A DNA stretch of 64,000 nt, from positions 496,001 to 560,000 of the forward strand of contig NZ_CP108514.1 of the NCBI RefSeq assembly GCF_035989305.1. The letters are read 5' to 3'. The notes below the pieces were generated by a model. That model did no database searches, was not told the DNA's origin, and saw only the letters and a list, made by a program, of their open reading frames with translations. Positions 19,706 through 28,908 of the stretch are shown one piece after another. The number at the start of each line of letters is the position of its first letter. Position 1 is the stretch's first letter. This DNA comes from Streptomyces sp. NBC_01233. GTDB lineage: Bacteria > Actinomycetota > Actinomycetes > Streptomycetales > Streptomycetaceae. The position numbers and the translations under genes were made by a program.

Positions 19706-20356
19706 TCAGGGCTCGCGCCCCTCCCCGAGCACCCTTTCCACCGTGTCGGCCTGCTCCGCGTCCTTGTCCGGGCGGTGCCTCAGTACCCGTGCGAAGCGCA
19801 GGGCCACCCCGGCCGGGTAGCGCGGGGAGCGCTGCAGGCCGTCGTAGGCGATCTCCACCACCAGTTCGGGCCGCACCCGCACGGTGAAGCCGTCGTCCGA
19901 GGTCGCGAGTGCGCGCAGGGCCCCGGTCTGCCAGCGCAGCATCTCGTCGGTGAGCCCCTTGAAGGTCTTGCCGAGCATGGCGTACGTGCCGTCGGCGGAC
20001 CTCGCCCCCAGGTGCAGGTTCGAGAGCAGTCCGGTGCGCCGCCCGTGGCCCCATTCGGCGGCGAGGACCACGAGGTCCAGGGTGTGCACCGGTTTCACCT
20101 TGAGCCAGTGTCTGCCGCGGCGGCCGGCCGCGTAGGCGGAGTCCAGGGCCTTGACCACGACCCCCTCGTGGCCGCGGCGCAGGGTATCGGACCAGAACTC
20201 CTCCGCCTCGGTCGCCTGCGCGCTCGGATCCGCCACAGCGAGGCGCCGGACCCGGGCGTTCTCGGGCACGAGGGCGGCCATCCTCCCGCCGGACGGCGCG
20301 CCGCGCAGGTCGGCATACGGTGCGGGTCGGGCGCGTGTACCGCAGGTGCGGTACAC
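19706..20356 (-). pseudogene. 5'-truncated ATP-dependent DNA ligase
   Basis: The frame encodes the C-terminal half of an ATP-dependent DNA ligase: motif IV-like [10 protein letters not shown], motif V-like WLKVKP and the OB-fold region with [13 protein letters not shown]. Full Streptomyces enzymes of this kind are ~510 residues, with the adenylated lysine motif (KxDGxR) in the first half; that motif and everything before it are absent. Homology begins around 20285; upstream sequence to 20356 is unrelated. It cannot form the enzyme-AMP intermediate and is a remnant. It is convergent with nothing essential and lies 86 bp before a divergent hydrolase-ABC gene. Confidence 0.75.
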
Positions 20357-20442
20357 GCGGGAGGCCGCCTAATCCCTGAGGAGGTCGGGGGTTCCCCCTG
20401 TGGGTGCTCGGAGGCCGGCTGCCCGGCGCTTAGGGTGCCCGT

Positions 20443-23154
20443 ATGAAGCTCCGAATGCCCCGGCGCCGCCGGGACCGCCTCCTCGCGGGCGCCGCTGTGC
20501 TCGCCGTCGTGGCGGGGGCCGGTACGTGGACGGCCGCGTCGGCGGCCGGCGACGCCCCGGCCGTGCACCGTCAGGACCAGGTCCTGGACATGCCCGGTGC
20601 CGCCGTCGACACCTCCTACTTCACGGCGGGCGGTGCCGGGAACGGCGCGCAGAAACGTCCCGCTGTGCTCCTCGGGCACGGTTTCGGCGGCAGCAAGGAC
20701 GATGTCCGCGAACAGGCCGAGCGGCTGGCGCGCGACGGCTACGCCGTCATGACCTGGTCGGCGCGCGGCTTCGGCCACTCCGGCGGCCGGATCGGGCTGA
20801 ACGACCCCGAGAACGAGGTCAAGGACGTCTCCCGGCTGATCGACTGGCTCGCGGCCCGGCCGGAGGTGCGGCTCGACGCGGACGGTGATCCGCGCGTCGG
20901 CGTGTCCGGGGCCTCGTACGGCGGGGCGGTCTCGCTGCTGGCCGCCGGCTACGACCGGCGGGTGGACGCGATCGCTCCGCAGATCACCTACTGGAACCTC
21001 GCGGACTCCCTCTTCCCGAACGACGTCTTCAAGAAGCTGTGGTCCGGCATCTTCTTCACCACCGGCTCGTCCGGCGGGATGCAGCAGGGCCGGCCCGGTC
21101 GGCCGGACCCGTCGGCCGCTCCCGGCTGCGGCCGGTTCCAGCCCGAGCTCTGCGCGATGTACGAACGCGTGGCCGTGGCCGGGAAGCCCGACCCCGAGGC
21201 GCGCGCCCTGCTGGAACAGCGCAGCCCCTCGGCCGTCGGCGACCGGATCAAGGTGGCGACCCTGATCGTGCAGGGCCAGGACGACTCCCTCTTCCCGCTG
21301 GACCAGGCGGACGCGATGGCCCGGGCCATCGCGGCGAACGGGGCCCCCGTCTCCGTGGACTGGGCGGCCGGCGGGCACGACGGCGGCATGCGCGAGGCGG
21401 ACCGCGTCGAGGACCGGGTGGCGGCCTGGTTCGACCGCCACCTGAAGGGGGACGAGCGCGCGGACACCGGCCCGGCGTTCCGGGTCTCCCGCTCCGGCGG
21501 CATCGATTCCACCGACGGCGAGGTGACGCTGCGCGGCGCGAGCGGCGACCGCTACCCCGGGCTGGTCTCCGGCCCGCGGCAGTTCGCCCTGACGGGACGG
21601 GAGCAGACCTTCGCCAATCCGGCGGGCGGCGCGCCTCCGGCCCTGTCCTCGCTGCCCGGCATCGGCGGGCAGCTCGCCGCCTTCGGGGCCGGCCTCTCCC
21701 TGGATTTCCCCGGGCAGAACGCCCGGTTCGAGTCGGCGCCGCTGACCGAGGACGTACAGGTCACCGGGACCCCGACCGTAACCCTGAACGTGAGGTCGAC
21801 AGCTGCCGACGGGGCGGCCGTGCTGTTCGGCAAGATGTACGACGTGGGGCCCGACGGGCAGCAGCAGGTGCTGCCCGGTCAGCTCGTCGCCCCGGTGCGC
21901 GTGGACAACGCGCAGCAGGGTGTGAGCGTGCAGCTGAGGCTTCCCGCGATCGATCACTCCGCCGCGGCCGGACACCGGCTGCGGCTGGTGGTCGCCGCCA
22001 CCGACCTCGGCTACGCAACCCCGGCCGCGCCGGCCGCCTACACGGTCTCCGTGGAGGGCCCGCTGACCGTGCCCGTCGCGACCGGAGTACGGACCGCCTC
22101 GGCCGGGCTGCCCGCCTGGACCTGGTGGCTGCCGCTGGGCGCGGCGGCGCTGGCCGCGGGGCTGCTCGGGATCCGGCGCACCGGCCGGGGGGCCGCGGGG
22201 ACGCGGCCGGGCTCGGCGCAGCCGGAGCCCGCACTGGCCGACGTACCCCTGGAGATCACCGGACTGACGAAGCGGTACGCGAAGGCGCAGGACCGGTACG
22301 CGGTGCGGGACCTGTCGTTCCGGGTGGAGAAGGGGCAGGTGCTCGGGCTCCTCGGGCCCAACGGGGCGGGCAAGACCACCACCCTGCGGATGCTGATGGG
22401 GCTGATCTCGCCGGACGCCGGGGAGATCCGGGTGTTCGGGCACGCGGTGCGGCCCGGCGCTCCGGTGCTGTCGCGGGTCGGGGCGTTCGTGGAGGGTGCG
22501 GGGTTCCTGCCGCACCTGACGGGCCGCGCCAATCTGGAGCTGTACTGGCAGGCCACCGGCCGTCCGGCCGAGGACTCGCACATGGCGGAGGCACTGGAGA
22601 TCGCGGGGCTGGGCGACGCGCTGGAGCGCGCGGTGCGCACGTACTCGCAGGGCATGCGCCAGCGCCTCGCGATCGCGCAGGCGATGCTCGGGATGCCGGA
22701 CCTGCTGATTCTCGACGAGCCGACGAACGGTCTGGACCCGCCGCAGATCCGGGAGATGCGGGACGTGATGATCCGCTACGCCGCCGGCGGGCGGACGGTC
22801 ATCGTCTCCAGCCACCTGCTGTCGGAGGTGGAGCAGTCCTGTACGCACCTGGTGGTCATGGACCGCGGACAGCGGGTCGCGGCGGGCGAGGTGGCCGAGA
22901 TCACCGGTGGCGGGGACACGCTGCTGGTGACCCTGGCCGAGCCGGTGGACTCGGTGGGCGTCGAGAAGGTGGCGGCGCTGGAGGGAGTGGGTTCCGTGGT
23001 AACCGCCGACGACGGGCTGCTCGTACAGCTCGAAGGCGCGACGGCCGCGGGGCTGATCGCCGAACTCGTGCGGCTGGAGGTGCCGGTGACCGGAGTGGGG
23101 CCGCACCGGCGACTGGAGGACGCGTTCCTCACCCTGATCGGAGGTTCGGCGTGA
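20443..23154 (+). CDS. fusion: exported-type S15 alpha/beta-hydrolase + ABC transporter ATPase
   Basis: This 903-residue protein starts with a hydrophobic segment (about residues 12-35), then an S15/X-Pro dipeptidyl-peptidase-like alpha/beta-hydrolase (about 60-555; nucleophile GASYGG, later GQDDSLFP and GGHDGG), a second hydrophobic helix (WTWWLPLGAAALAAGLLG, about 562-582), and a complete ABC ATPase (about 605-900; Walker A GPNGAGKT, signature YSQGMRQR, Walker B LLILDEPTNGLDPP). The topology places the hydrolase outside and the ATPase inside, linking the two through the membrane. The permease gene overlaps its stop by 4 bp. Exported substrate unknown. Confidence 0.85.
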   Translation: MKLRMPRRRRDRLLAGAAVLAVVAGAGTWTAASAAGDAPAVHRQDQVLDMPGAAVDTSYFTAGGAGNGAQKRPAVLLGHGFGGSKDDVREQAERLARDGYAVMTWSARGFGHSGGRIGLNDPENEVKDVSRLIDWLAARPEVRLDADGDPRVGVSGASYGGAVSLLAAGYDRRVDAIAPQITYWNLADSLFPNDVFKKLWSGIFFTTGSSGGMQQGRPGRPDPSAAPGCGRFQPELCAMYERVAVAGKPDPEARALLEQRSPSAVGDRIKVATLIVQGQDDSLFPLDQADAMARAIAANGAPVSVDWAAGGHDGGMREADRVEDRVAAWFDRHLKGDERADTGPAFRVSRSGGIDSTDGEVTLRGASGDRYPGLVSGPRQFALTGREQTFANPAGGAPPALSSLPGIGGQLAAFGAGLSLDFPGQNARFESAPLTEDVQVTGTPTVTLNVRSTAADGAAVLFGKMYDVGPDGQQQVLPGQLVAPVRVDNAQQGVSVQLRLPAIDHSAAAGHRLRLVVAATDLGYATPAAPAAYTVSVEGPLTVPVATGVRTASAGLPAWTWWLPLGAAALAAGLLGIRRTGRGAAGTRPGSAQPEPALADVPLEITGLTKRYAKAQDRYAVRDLSFRVEKGQVLGLLGPNGAGKTTTLRMLMGLISPDAGEIRVFGHAVRPGAPVLSRVGAFVEGAGFLPHLTGRANLELYWQATGRPAEDSHMAEALEIAGLGDALERAVRTYSQGMRQRLAIAQAMLGMPDLLILDEPTNGLDPPQIREMRDVMIRYAAGGRTVIVSSHLLSEVEQSCTHLVVMDRGQRVAAGEVAEITGGGDTLLVTLAEPVDSVGVEKVAALEGVGSVVTADDGLLVQLEGATAAGLIAELVRLEVPVTGVGPHRRLEDAFLTLIGGSA

Positions 23155-24014
23155 GCGCCGTACAGGAGGTGGCCGCGGGCTACCGGGCGAGCCGTACGCT
23201 GCCACTGCGCGTGGAGGCGCTGCGGCAGTGGCGCCGGCGGCGGACGCTGGTCATGGGCGGGGTGCTGGCGGCGCTGCCGTTCATCCTGATGATCGCGTTC
23301 GCGGTGGGCGGCGGTCCCGGCAGCCGGGACGGCGGGAACGGTCGGGTCACCCTGATCGACACGGCCACGGCCTCGGGCGCGAACTTCGCCGCGACCTGTC
23401 TGTTCGTCTCGGCCGGGTTCCTGCTGGTGGTGCCGGTGGCGCTGTTCTGCGGGGACACGGTGGCCTCGGAGGCGAGCTGGTCCTCGCTGCGCTATCTGTT
23501 GGCCTCGCCGGTGCCGCGGATGCGGCTGCTGTGGAGCAAGCTGGTGGTGGCGCTGGGGTTCAGCCTGGCCGCGATGGTGCTGCTGCCGGTGGTCGCGCTG
23601 GCGGCGGGCACGGCCGCGTACGGATGGGGGCCGCTGAAGCTCCCGGCGGGCGGGGCGCTGGCGGCCGGGGACACCGTGCCGCGGCTCGCGCTGGCGGTGG
23701 CCTTCGTCTTCGTGTCGCAGCTGGTGACGGCGGGCCTGGCGTTCTGGCTGTCGACGCGCACGGACGCGCCGCTGGGTGCGGTGGGCGGTGCGGTCGGTCT
23801 GGCGATCGTCGGCAATGTGCTGGACGCGGTGACGGCGCTCGGATCGTGGCGCGAGTTCCTGCCGGCGCACTGGCAGTTCGCATGGGCGGACGCCTTGCAG
23901 CCGCAGCTGGAGTGGGGCGGGATGGTCAAGGGAGCGGTGGTGTCGGTGTCGTACGCGCTGGTGCTGTTCGCCCTCGCCTTCCGCGGGTTCTCGCGCAAGG
24001 ACATCGTGTCCTGA
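23151..24014 (+). CDS. ABC transporter permease (ABC-2 type)
   Basis: This 287-residue protein has six hydrophobic helices and the ABC-2 pattern, with a conserved cytosolic DTVASEASWSSLRYLLASPV segment that contacts the ATPase. The GTG start overlaps the preceding TGA (GTGA), so translation is coupled to the hydrolase-ATPase fusion; together they form a complete exporter half-set. After the stop come three exact copies of a 10-bp sequence. Confidence 0.85.
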   Translation: MSAVQEVAAGYRASRTLPLRVEALRQWRRRRTLVMGGVLAALPFILMIAFAVGGGPGSRDGGNGRVTLIDTATASGANFAATCLFVSAGFLLVVPVALFCGDTVASEASWSSLRYLLASPVPRMRLLWSKLVVALGFSLAAMVLLPVVALAAGTAAYGWGPLKLPAGGALAAGDTVPRLALAVAFVFVSQLVTAGLAFWLSTRTDAPLGAVGGAVGLAIVGNVLDAVTALGSWREFLPAHWQFAWADALQPQLEWGGMVKGAVVSVSYALVLFALAFRGFSRKDIVS

Positions 24015-24030
24015 GTCCGCGCGGCGGACC

Positions 24031-24060
24031 GCCGCCGTGAGCCGCCGTGAGCCGCCGTGA
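24031..24060. repeat. three tandem copies of a 10-bp repeat
   Basis: GCCGCCGTGA is repeated exactly three times in the 3' flank of the permease gene, with a partial fourth copy following. It is non-coding and likely arose by slippage. Confidence 0.8.
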
Positions 24061-24159
24061 GCCGTCTGTGGCAATGCGGCGGCGCGCGCGTGTGGCTGCG
24101 GTCCGTTCGCCCCCGGCGCGCTGGACAATCGCGGTCATCACGACCGAGGGGTGCCACCC

Positions 24160-24892
24160 GTGCACACAGCAGGACGTCCGGCCCGCGGACCGTGCTGACC
24201 GGCGGCCTCGCGGCCGGCGCCGCCGCACTGCTCGCGGGATGCTCGTCGGCGAGCACCCCGAGGGCGACGGCCGCGGCCGCGGAGCCGCGCCCGGCCACGC
24301 CCGGGGCCGCGTACGCGCGCCTGATGGCGGGCAACGCGCGCTGGGTGAGCGGGGACCTCGACCACCCCGACCGGGATCCCGAGCGGCGCCGGCTCGTCGC
24401 CGTGGCGCAGGACCCGTTCGGGGTGGTCCTGTCCTGCATCGACTCCGGGTGGCGCCCGAACTGGTCTTCGACAACGGGCTCGGCGATCTGTACGTGCTGC
24501 GCACGGGCGGGCAGGCGATCGGCCCGGTGGTCACCGGTTCGGTCGAATACGGGCCCATGACGGGCGGCACTCCGCTGGTCATGGTGCTCGGGCACCAGCG
24601 CTGCGGCGCCATCGAGGCCGCCTACAAGTCGCTCAAGGACGGCGCACCCCTGCCCGGGAACCTCCAGGCGATCGTGAAGGCGGTGGAGCCGGCGTACAGG
24701 CTGACCGTCGAGAGCCCCGGTGCCGACCCCGTCGACACCGTGATCCACAACCAGATCAGGGTCACCGCCGACGATCTGCGCGCCAACGGCGACCCGGCGC
24801 CCCTCGTGAAGGAGGGCGCCCTGGCCGTCGTCGGCGCCTACTACTCGCTGGACACGGGCAAGGTGGACGTCCTGACGGGGGCGCCCGCCTGA
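24160..24892 (+). pseudogene. beta-class carbonic anhydrase, exported lipoprotein type, with two frameshifts
   Basis: Three frames must be joined to read the protein. GTG at 24160 (after GAGGGG) opens a signal that would read ARRTVLTGGLA with a lipobox LLAGCSS if one G were restored near 24184 (CCCGCGG for CCCGGCGG). The anhydrase core then runs to VVLSCIDS, where one C is missing near 24448 (TCCGGG for TCCCGGG), and continues as VAPELVFDNGLGDLYVLRTGGQ and GHQRCGAIEA to the stop. The zinc ligands Cys, Asp, His and Cys are all still encoded. Either a recent pseudogene or two sequencing deletions in G/C runs. Confidence 0.75.
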
Positions 24893-24905
24893 CCTGCGCG
24901 GGCCG

Positions 24906-25859
24906 TCACTCCGGCTTCTGCGCCCCCGGGATCGCGTCGATCTCGGCGAGCAGCTCGGCGTCGAGCGGTCGGTCGGCGACGGCCGCGTTGGCGCGCACCT
25001 GCTCGGCGGAGGTGGCGCCCGCGATGACGGAGGCGCAGCCGGGCTGGGCGGAGAGCCAGCCGATGGCGAGTTCGAGGACGGTGCGGTCGTGCTTCTCGGC
25101 GAGCGCGGCCAGGGCTTCGACCACGTCGAGGCGCTCGTCGGTGAGGTACGCGTCGCGGCCTTCGAGGCGGGAGCCGGCCGGGACGGGTGCGCCGCGGCGG
25201 ATCTTGCCGGTCAGCAGGCCGTTGGCGAGCGGGAAGTACGGGAGCACGCCGACGCCGTAGTGCAGGGCCGCCGGAACCAGCTCGCGCTCGACGGACCGCT
25301 CCAGCAACGACCACTCGTTCTGCGCCGACACGAAGGGGACCGAGCCGGTCTCCCGGGCGACGTGGGCGGCCTCGGCGAGCTGCCAGCCGGAGAGGTTGGA
25401 GTGGCCGATGTAGCGGACCTTGCCCTCGGCGACGAGCTCGGTGAGCGCGGCCAGGGTCTCGGCGATCGGGGTGGCCGGGTCGGGGCTGTGCAACTGGAAG
25501 AGGTCGATGTGGTCGGTGTCGAGGCGGCGCAGTGATTCCTCGACGGCCCGCCGGATGTACGCACGGCCGCCGCGGGATCCGGCGGCGGGCCCGTACTTCA
25601 TGTCCACGCCGTCGTAGCCGAACTTGGTGGCGAGGACGACCTGGTCGCGGCGGCCCTTGAGGGCCTGCCCGAGGTGGACCTCGGAGCCGCCCGCGTTGCC
25701 GTAGATGTCGGCGGTGTCGAGGAGGGTGATGCCCGCGTCCAGGGCGGCGTCGACGACGGCGCGGGTGGCCTGGGCGTCGAGCCGGCCACCGAAGTTGTTA
25801 CAGCCGAGGCCGACGGCGGAGACCTGCAGACCTGAACTGCCCAGGGGGAGATAGCGCAT
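24906..25859 (-). CDS. aldo/keto reductase
   Basis: This 317-residue NADPH-dependent reductase has the (beta/alpha)8 pattern: DTADIYGN (Asp and Tyr of the tetrad), LATKFG (Lys), and DLFQLHSPD (His), all in expected order. It is full length and intact. It acts on carbonyl compounds in the cytoplasm; the substrate is unknown. It ends convergently with the carbonic anhydrase remnant, 13 bp away. Confidence 0.92.
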   Translation of the reverse strand: MRYLPLGSSGLQVSAVGLGCNNFGGRLDAQATRAVVDAALDAGITLLDTADIYGNAGGSEVHLGQALKGRRDQVVLATKFGYDGVDMKYGPAAGSRGGRAYIRRAVEESLRRLDTDHIDLFQLHSPDPATPIAETLAALTELVAEGKVRYIGHSNLSGWQLAEAAHVARETGSVPFVSAQNEWSLLERSVERELVPAALHYGVGVLPYFPLANGLLTGKIRRGAPVPAGSRLEGRDAYLTDERLDVVEALAALAEKHDRTVLELAIGWLSAQPGCASVIAGATSAEQVRANAAVADRPLDAELLAEIDAIPGAQKPE

Positions 25860-25904
25860 GCGTTTCGTTCCTCAGACTCGTCGGGTACATGATCAACCAA
25901 GTGG

Positions 25905-26522
25905 TCAGTCTAGGCCGCCCGGTTCGGCGGCGGTACGGCGTCGGCGCCGTGCGACGTGAGCACCGTGTGTCGCGAGCCCGGCCACCGCGGCCCCGGCCAG
26001 GGCCCAGGCCTCGGGCCGGCCGGCGCTGCCGCCTTCCTCGTCCCCGTCCCCCTCCCCGGCCACGACGGTGATCGTGCCGCCTCCGGCGACGTACGGGCGG
26101 CTCCCCGCGGTGTCCCCGGAGTCGCGCGGGTTCACGTAGTCGAAGGTGACGGAGAGCGGATACTCTCCGGGCCGCGCGTCGGCCTTGATCCGCGCCCAGC
26201 CCAGGTAGGACCGGCCGTTGTAGCCGATCTGGTTGTCCTCCGCCTCCTCCGTCAGGACCGGGCTGCTCACCTTGACGACGCGCAGCTGCCGCCCCTCGGG
26301 AACGCGGGCCTGATGCTGCGGATCGTCCTTGGCCAGTACCGGTACGAGTTCCCCCGCACGGCCGTCCTGCTCCGCGGAGGCCCATCCGCTCGCCCAGGAC
26401 GGCGCGGCGGCTGACCCGACCGCCAGGGCCGCGGCGCATACGACGAAGGCGACCGCGGGCGCGGTGCGACCGATCCCGCGGGTCCGATTGATCCGGCTGA
26501 TCCAGCAGATCCGGCTGTTCAT
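25905..26522 (-). CDS. secreted, C-terminally anchored hypothetical protein
   Basis: This 205-residue protein has a basic N-terminus and a signal helix (AVAFVVCAAALAVGSAAA, about 24-41), a beta-rich middle of ~110 residues, an acidic Gly-rich linker (GEGDGDEEGG), a hydrophobic helix (AWALAGAAVAGLATHG) and a positively charged RRRRR end. This is the layout of a surface protein anchored by its C-terminus. I do not recognise the ectodomain. Confidence 0.65.
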   Translation of the reverse strand: MNSRICWISRINRTRGIGRTAPAVAFVVCAAALAVGSAAAPSWASGWASAEQDGRAGELVPVLAKDDPQHQARVPEGRQLRVVKVSSPVLTEEAEDNQIGYNGRSYLGWARIKADARPGEYPLSVTFDYVNPRDSGDTAGSRPYVAGGGTITVVAGEGDGDEEGGSAGRPEAWALAGAAVAGLATHGAHVARRRRRTAAEPGGLD

Positions 26523-26614
26523 GTCCCCGACTCCCCGTGTCTCGCCCGACCGTTACGTCAGGGAGGAGGGGCATCGGGCGGCGCAGGTTGCCTCGGGACC
26601 GGTGGGGGACAGGG

Positions 26615-27283
26615 CTACCGGAGCGTGACGACCGTCGTGCGGCCGAGGTCGGGCCGGTCGCGCAGCGGCAGCTCGGTGCCGGGGCGCTCCAGTTCCAGAA
26701 CGACGATCTCGTTCTCGCCGTCGCACCACAGGGGTCCGGGAGCGTAGAGGGTGCGCTGCGGGCCGCGCGGGGTGTCGTAGTGACCGAGGAGGAAGCCGTT
26801 CAGCCAGACCAGGCCGGTCCCCCAGCCGGACAGGTCGAGGAAGGCGTCGGCCGGCCCGTGCCCGTCGGCGAGCGCGTGGGTGAAGCGGTGGAAGCCGGGA
26901 CGTCCGGCCGGCCGGGCCGCGGCACGGTTCCCGGACCAGTCGAGCCGGTCGAGGCCGGTCGGGCCGGTGAGCGGCAGCGGCCGGATCTCCCACTCGAACA
27001 GCTGCTGGTGGCCGGGGCGGACGACGGCGTCGAGGCCGAGGTCCTGGGCGAGGCGCAGGAACCGGCCGAGGTCGCGCCAGCCGGTGAAGTCGGCCTTGCC
27101 GGGGGCGGTCTCGTGGAAGTTCCAGGGGACGTAAGTGTCCACGGTGTTCGCCCCCAGGGCGCGCAGGCGCGTGAGCCGGTCCTCCCAGAGCTCCGGATGG
27201 ACCCGGAAGTAGTGCAGGGCGCCCGAGACGATGCGGTGGGGGCGGCCCGCGCGCCGGAATCCGTCCTGGTCGTACGTGAGCAT
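26615..27283 (-). pseudogene. internally deleted GH35 beta-galactosidase
   Basis: The first ~85 residues match the GH35 N-terminus (GFRRAGRPHRIVSGALHYFRVHPELW, then NTVDTYVPWNFHE), and the last ~110 match the C-terminal beta-sandwich (GWGTGLVWLNGFLLGHYD). The ~350 residues between, including the acid/base Glu of the AEWxxGG motif and the nucleophile Glu, are missing, joined in frame near DAVVRPG. The product of ~222 residues cannot be an active hydrolase. The start at 27283 fits the family N-terminus. It is divergent from a sugar-type regulator with a 20-bp palindrome between, probably its former operator. Confidence 0.8.
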
Positions 27284-27384
27284 GCGCTGACTCCCGAGAG
27301 AGGCCGAGATGCCGAGAAGTACGGAACGCCGCCGAATATATGAACGCACCGTCCGAGCCGTCAATGACCAATTGATCGGATGCG

Positions 27385-27404
27385 ATCGAATCGATCGATT
27401 CGAT
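27385..27404. promoter_or_regulatory. 20-bp perfect palindrome, probable operator
   Basis: The sequence is a perfect palindrome built on ATCGAATCGA and its complement, in the intergenic space between the GH35 remnant and the DeoR/LacI-type regulator, 52 bp before the regulator start. LacI-type sites are commonly even palindromes of this length with a central CG; here the centre is AT between ATCGA blocks, and a CG-centred unit GATCGATC overlaps. Confidence 0.65.
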
Positions 27405-27456
27405 TCCCTATGATGTCGCTGACATCAGCCACTCCGGCGGACCGCAGGGGGACACC

Positions 27457-28545
27457 TTGAGAAGACACGTGAACCAGCGTCAGGCACAGGTGCTCGAGCT
27501 CGTCCGGGCACGCGGCACCGTGCGCGTGGCGGACCTGGCCCGGGAGCTCGGCATCTCGCCCGTCACCCTGCGCCGGGACGTCGAGGTGATGGCGGCGCGG
27601 GGCGAGATCCGGCGGATGCACGGGGGGATCAGCCGAGTGGACCCGGGCCGGGCTCCGGCTCCTTCGGCCGCTGCCGTCGCGGGCGGAGGTGCTGCCGAGG
27701 GCCTGGTGGTCGGGATGGTGGTCCCGACCACCGAGTACTACTACGCCGATGTCGTCCGCGGGGCCCGCGAAGCGGTCGAGGCAAGGGGTGCGCGGCTGAC
27801 CGTCGGACTGACCCGGTACCTGCCGGGCGAGGACCGGACGCAGGCGGACCGGCTGCTGTCCACGGGGGCGCACGGGCTGCTGCTGACACCGAACTGGGAG
27901 GCCGGTTCGCCGGGACCCGGCGAGGGCGCCTGGACTGCCGAACTCCCGGTTCCGACGGTACTGGTGGAACGCTGGGCACCGCCGGGGCATCCGGCGGCCT
28001 CACTGGACCGGGTGGCCTCCGACCACGCGCACGGTGCGGCCCGCGCGGTGCAGCACCTGGTGGAGCTGGGGCACCGGCGGATCGCCCTCGCCAGCCGGAC
28101 GACCCCGACCACGGCACGGATGCGGGCCGGATACGAGGCCGCCGTGTCCGCACTCGGACTGGAACCGGCCCCGCCGTGGCCGCCGGCCGGCCCGGGCCCG
28201 CTCTCGGACGCGGACATGTTCGCCCGGACGCTGGACTACCTCTGCGAGGCGGTGACGGCGGGCGGGGTGACCGCCGCCCTCGTCCACAGCGACACCGACG
28301 CGATCATGCTGATCCCGCGGCTCCAGGCGCGCGGAGTGCGGGTACCGGAGGACCTGGCGGTGATCACGTACGACGACGAGGTGGCCGGCATGGCCGACGT
28401 CCCCCTCTCGGCCGTGGCACCCGCCAAGCACGAGGTGGGCGTGCGAGCGGCCGCCCTCCTCCTGGACCGTCTGTCGGCCGCCACCCCGGAGACCGCCCCC
28501 CGCCAGCACCTGGACCTCCTCCCCCGCCTCACGATCCGCTCGTGA
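27457..28545 (+). CDS. regulator with DeoR-type HTH and LacI-type sugar-binding domain
   Basis: This 362-residue protein has an N-terminal DeoR-type winged helix (about residues 6-60: VRVADLARELGISPVTLRRDVEVMA) in place of the usual LacI HTH, followed by a periplasmic-binding-protein-like domain (about 85-355) with VGMVVPTTEYYYADVVRGA and the late AVITYDDEVAGMADVPLSAV. It likely responds to a sugar. TTG at 27457 is used because AGGGGGA is positioned just upstream. It is divergent from the deleted GH35 gene, its most probable original target. Confidence 0.83.
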   Translation: MRRHVNQRQAQVLELVRARGTVRVADLARELGISPVTLRRDVEVMAARGEIRRMHGGISRVDPGRAPAPSAAAVAGGGAAEGLVVGMVVPTTEYYYADVVRGAREAVEARGARLTVGLTRYLPGEDRTQADRLLSTGAHGLLLTPNWEAGSPGPGEGAWTAELPVPTVLVERWAPPGHPAASLDRVASDHAHGAARAVQHLVELGHRRIALASRTTPTTARMRAGYEAAVSALGLEPAPPWPPAGPGPLSDADMFARTLDYLCEAVTAGGVTAALVHSDTDAIMLIPRLQARGVRVPEDLAVITYDDEVAGMADVPLSAVAPAKHEVGVRAAALLLDRLSAATPETAPRQHLDLLPRLTIRS

Positions 28546-28551
28546 CCCGTT

Positions 28552-28908
28552 TCAGCGAGCCATCCATGGGACACGGCAGGTGTGGGGGCCCGTTCCCTCT
28601 GGACACATAGCCTTGATCACCGTCTTGCGGATCGCCCGCCACGTCCGCAGGGAACACACCAAGTGGACGCGCAGCTCGATCGGTTGCCGTGCGCCGCTGC
28701 TCTGACCTGGATGTTCCACGGCCCACTGTTCCGCCAGGAAGTCGTAGACGTCAGCGGTCGACAGCCCGCTCCCGGGAAAAGTGTGTGCGGCGGTCTCACT
28801 GATGATCCGCGCGCTCCGGGAGCCGACGGCGTCCTCAACCAGCTTCCCGACCCATGCCAGCCCCTGCCCGTCCGCGTACAGACCGAACTTCAGGACGCGC
28901 GCCCTCAT
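28552..28908 (-). CDS. conserved-looking hypothetical protein coupled to MerR regulator
   Basis: This 118-residue soluble protein has no recognised domain. Its ATG overlaps the stop of the MerR-type gene upstream as ATGA, so the two are translationally coupled and it is the only downstream gene in that operon. The 3' end lies 6 bp from the convergent DeoR/LacI-type regulator. Confidence 0.6.
   Translation of the reverse strand: MRARVLKFGLYADGQGLAWVGKLVEDAVGSRSARIISETAAHTFPGSGLSTADVYDFLAEQWAVEHPGQSSGARQPIELRVHLVCSLRTWRAIRKTVIKAMCPEGTGPHTCRVPWMAR

Noticed and set aside
24031..24060. CRISPR-like array
   Set aside because: Three 10-bp units are adjacent with no spacers; simple tandem repeat.
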